From Frondihabitans sp. (GTDB lineage Bacteria > Actinomycetota > Actinomycetes > Actinomycetales > Microbacteriaceae): a stretch of DNA of 14,194 nt. Below the pieces are notes generated by a model. It saw only the letters and a program-made list of their open reading frames with translations. It was not told where the DNA came from and ran no database searches. This document shows, one piece after another, positions 13,878-14,194 of this stretch; positions within the stretch are counted from its first letter, which is position 1, and the number at the start of each line of letters is the position of its first letter. The position numbers and the translations under genes were made by a program. The stretch lies in the NCBI GenBank assembly GCA_025464735.1, contig JAODMX010000308.1:1-14194 (forward strand), written 5' to 3'.

Positions 13878-14194
13878 CTACCGGCCAGGCGCCGAGCTAG
13901 TTCGCCGAGCGATGAGCTTTGGATCGATGACAACATGCTTTGCCTGAGTACGTCCCTGCAGGCGTTCCAGCAACAAACCAGCGCCGACCGCTCCGGTGTG
14001 CTCACCCGATTCGTCCACTGTCGTGAGCGAAATACTGCTGATCCCGGCCGTGAAGACGTTGTCGTATCCTGTGACGGAGAGGCCCTCCGGGACGGCGATG
14101 GACCGTTCATCGGCAGAGCGAAGAACGCCCAGCGCCGCAATATCCGCCCCGGCAAAGATGGCCGTTGGGGGGACGGCGCGCGCCAAGGCAATGT
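13878..14194 (-). CDS. LacI-family regulator, C-terminal part (5' end outside window)
   Basis: The minus-strand frame is open to the window end and closes with TAG at 13878-13880, giving about 105 residues of the effector domain's last third. PPTAIFAGADIAALGVLRSA is the usual segment in which an Asp and a hydrophobic helix follow the AIFA strand. VPEGLSVTGYDNVFTAGIS and SLTTVDESGEHTGAVGAGLL match the LacI pattern P..+SV.G+D......SLTTV....E..G. The DNA-binding domain is not in the window, so neither operator nor target can be inferred. The flavoprotein gene follows 75 bp later on the same strand and could be co-transcribed. This is a different gene from the lacI at 7384, with clearly different sequence. 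Confidence 0.88.
   Translation of the reverse strand, partial: IALARAVPPTAIFAGADIAALGVLRSADERSIAVPEGLSVTGYDNVFTAGISSISLTTVDESGEHTGAVGAGLLLERLQGRTQAKHVVIDPKLIARRTSSAPGR

Overview
The window is 14.2 kb of high-GC DNA. Codon use, a DUF3151 gene, a SpoU-type methyltransferase and several apparently leaderless genes point to an actinobacterium. The soil- or plant-associated Microbacteriaceae would fit, but that family assignment is inference.

Positions 1-2861 (+) look like ordinary chromosome. They hold the end of a family-2-like glycosyltransferase, a TrmH/SpoU RNA methyltransferase, a DUF3151 protein and a family-4 (DUF1972-type) glycosyltransferase. The last three each have a -10-like hexamer exactly 6 nt before the start codon and no clear Shine-Dalgarno, which is the layout of leaderless transcripts.

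Positions 2899-6260 (-) hold a compact three-gene operon: a TetR regulator, an ABC-ATPase-like protein and a YhgE/Pip membrane protein. The genes are joined by 4-nt ATGA and GTGA overlaps. A leaderless promoter and a 28-bp palindrome precede tetR, suggesting autoregulation. The middle gene keeps the overall ABC pattern but lacks a recognisable Walker A, the Walker B aspartate, an LSGGQ signature and the switch histidine, so it looks like a pseudo-ATPase.

Positions 6261-7299 are gene-poor. They contain a small frameshifted gene resembling a toxin-immunity protein and one possible 42-residue ORF, with no other secure gene.

Positions 7300-12871 (+) form an accessory cassette: a LacI regulator, a Tat-exported GH116-type glycoside hydrolase about 70 nt behind it, and a 14-TM DHA2 drug exporter. 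Near-identical 16-bp palindromes (TGTRGAACGTTCYACA-like) sit just behind the -10 of the lacI promoter and behind a -10-like TATCGT upstream of the exporter, so one regulator probably controls both units. A plausible but unproven model is that the secreted hydrolase cleaves an external glycoside, a product relieves LacI repression, and the exporter removes the aglycone or another toxic product.

Positions 12948-14194 (-) carry a small thioredoxin-reductase-like flavoprotein with a CPYC motif and a degenerate NADPH site. It lies behind the 3' end of a second LacI-family regulator that runs off the window.
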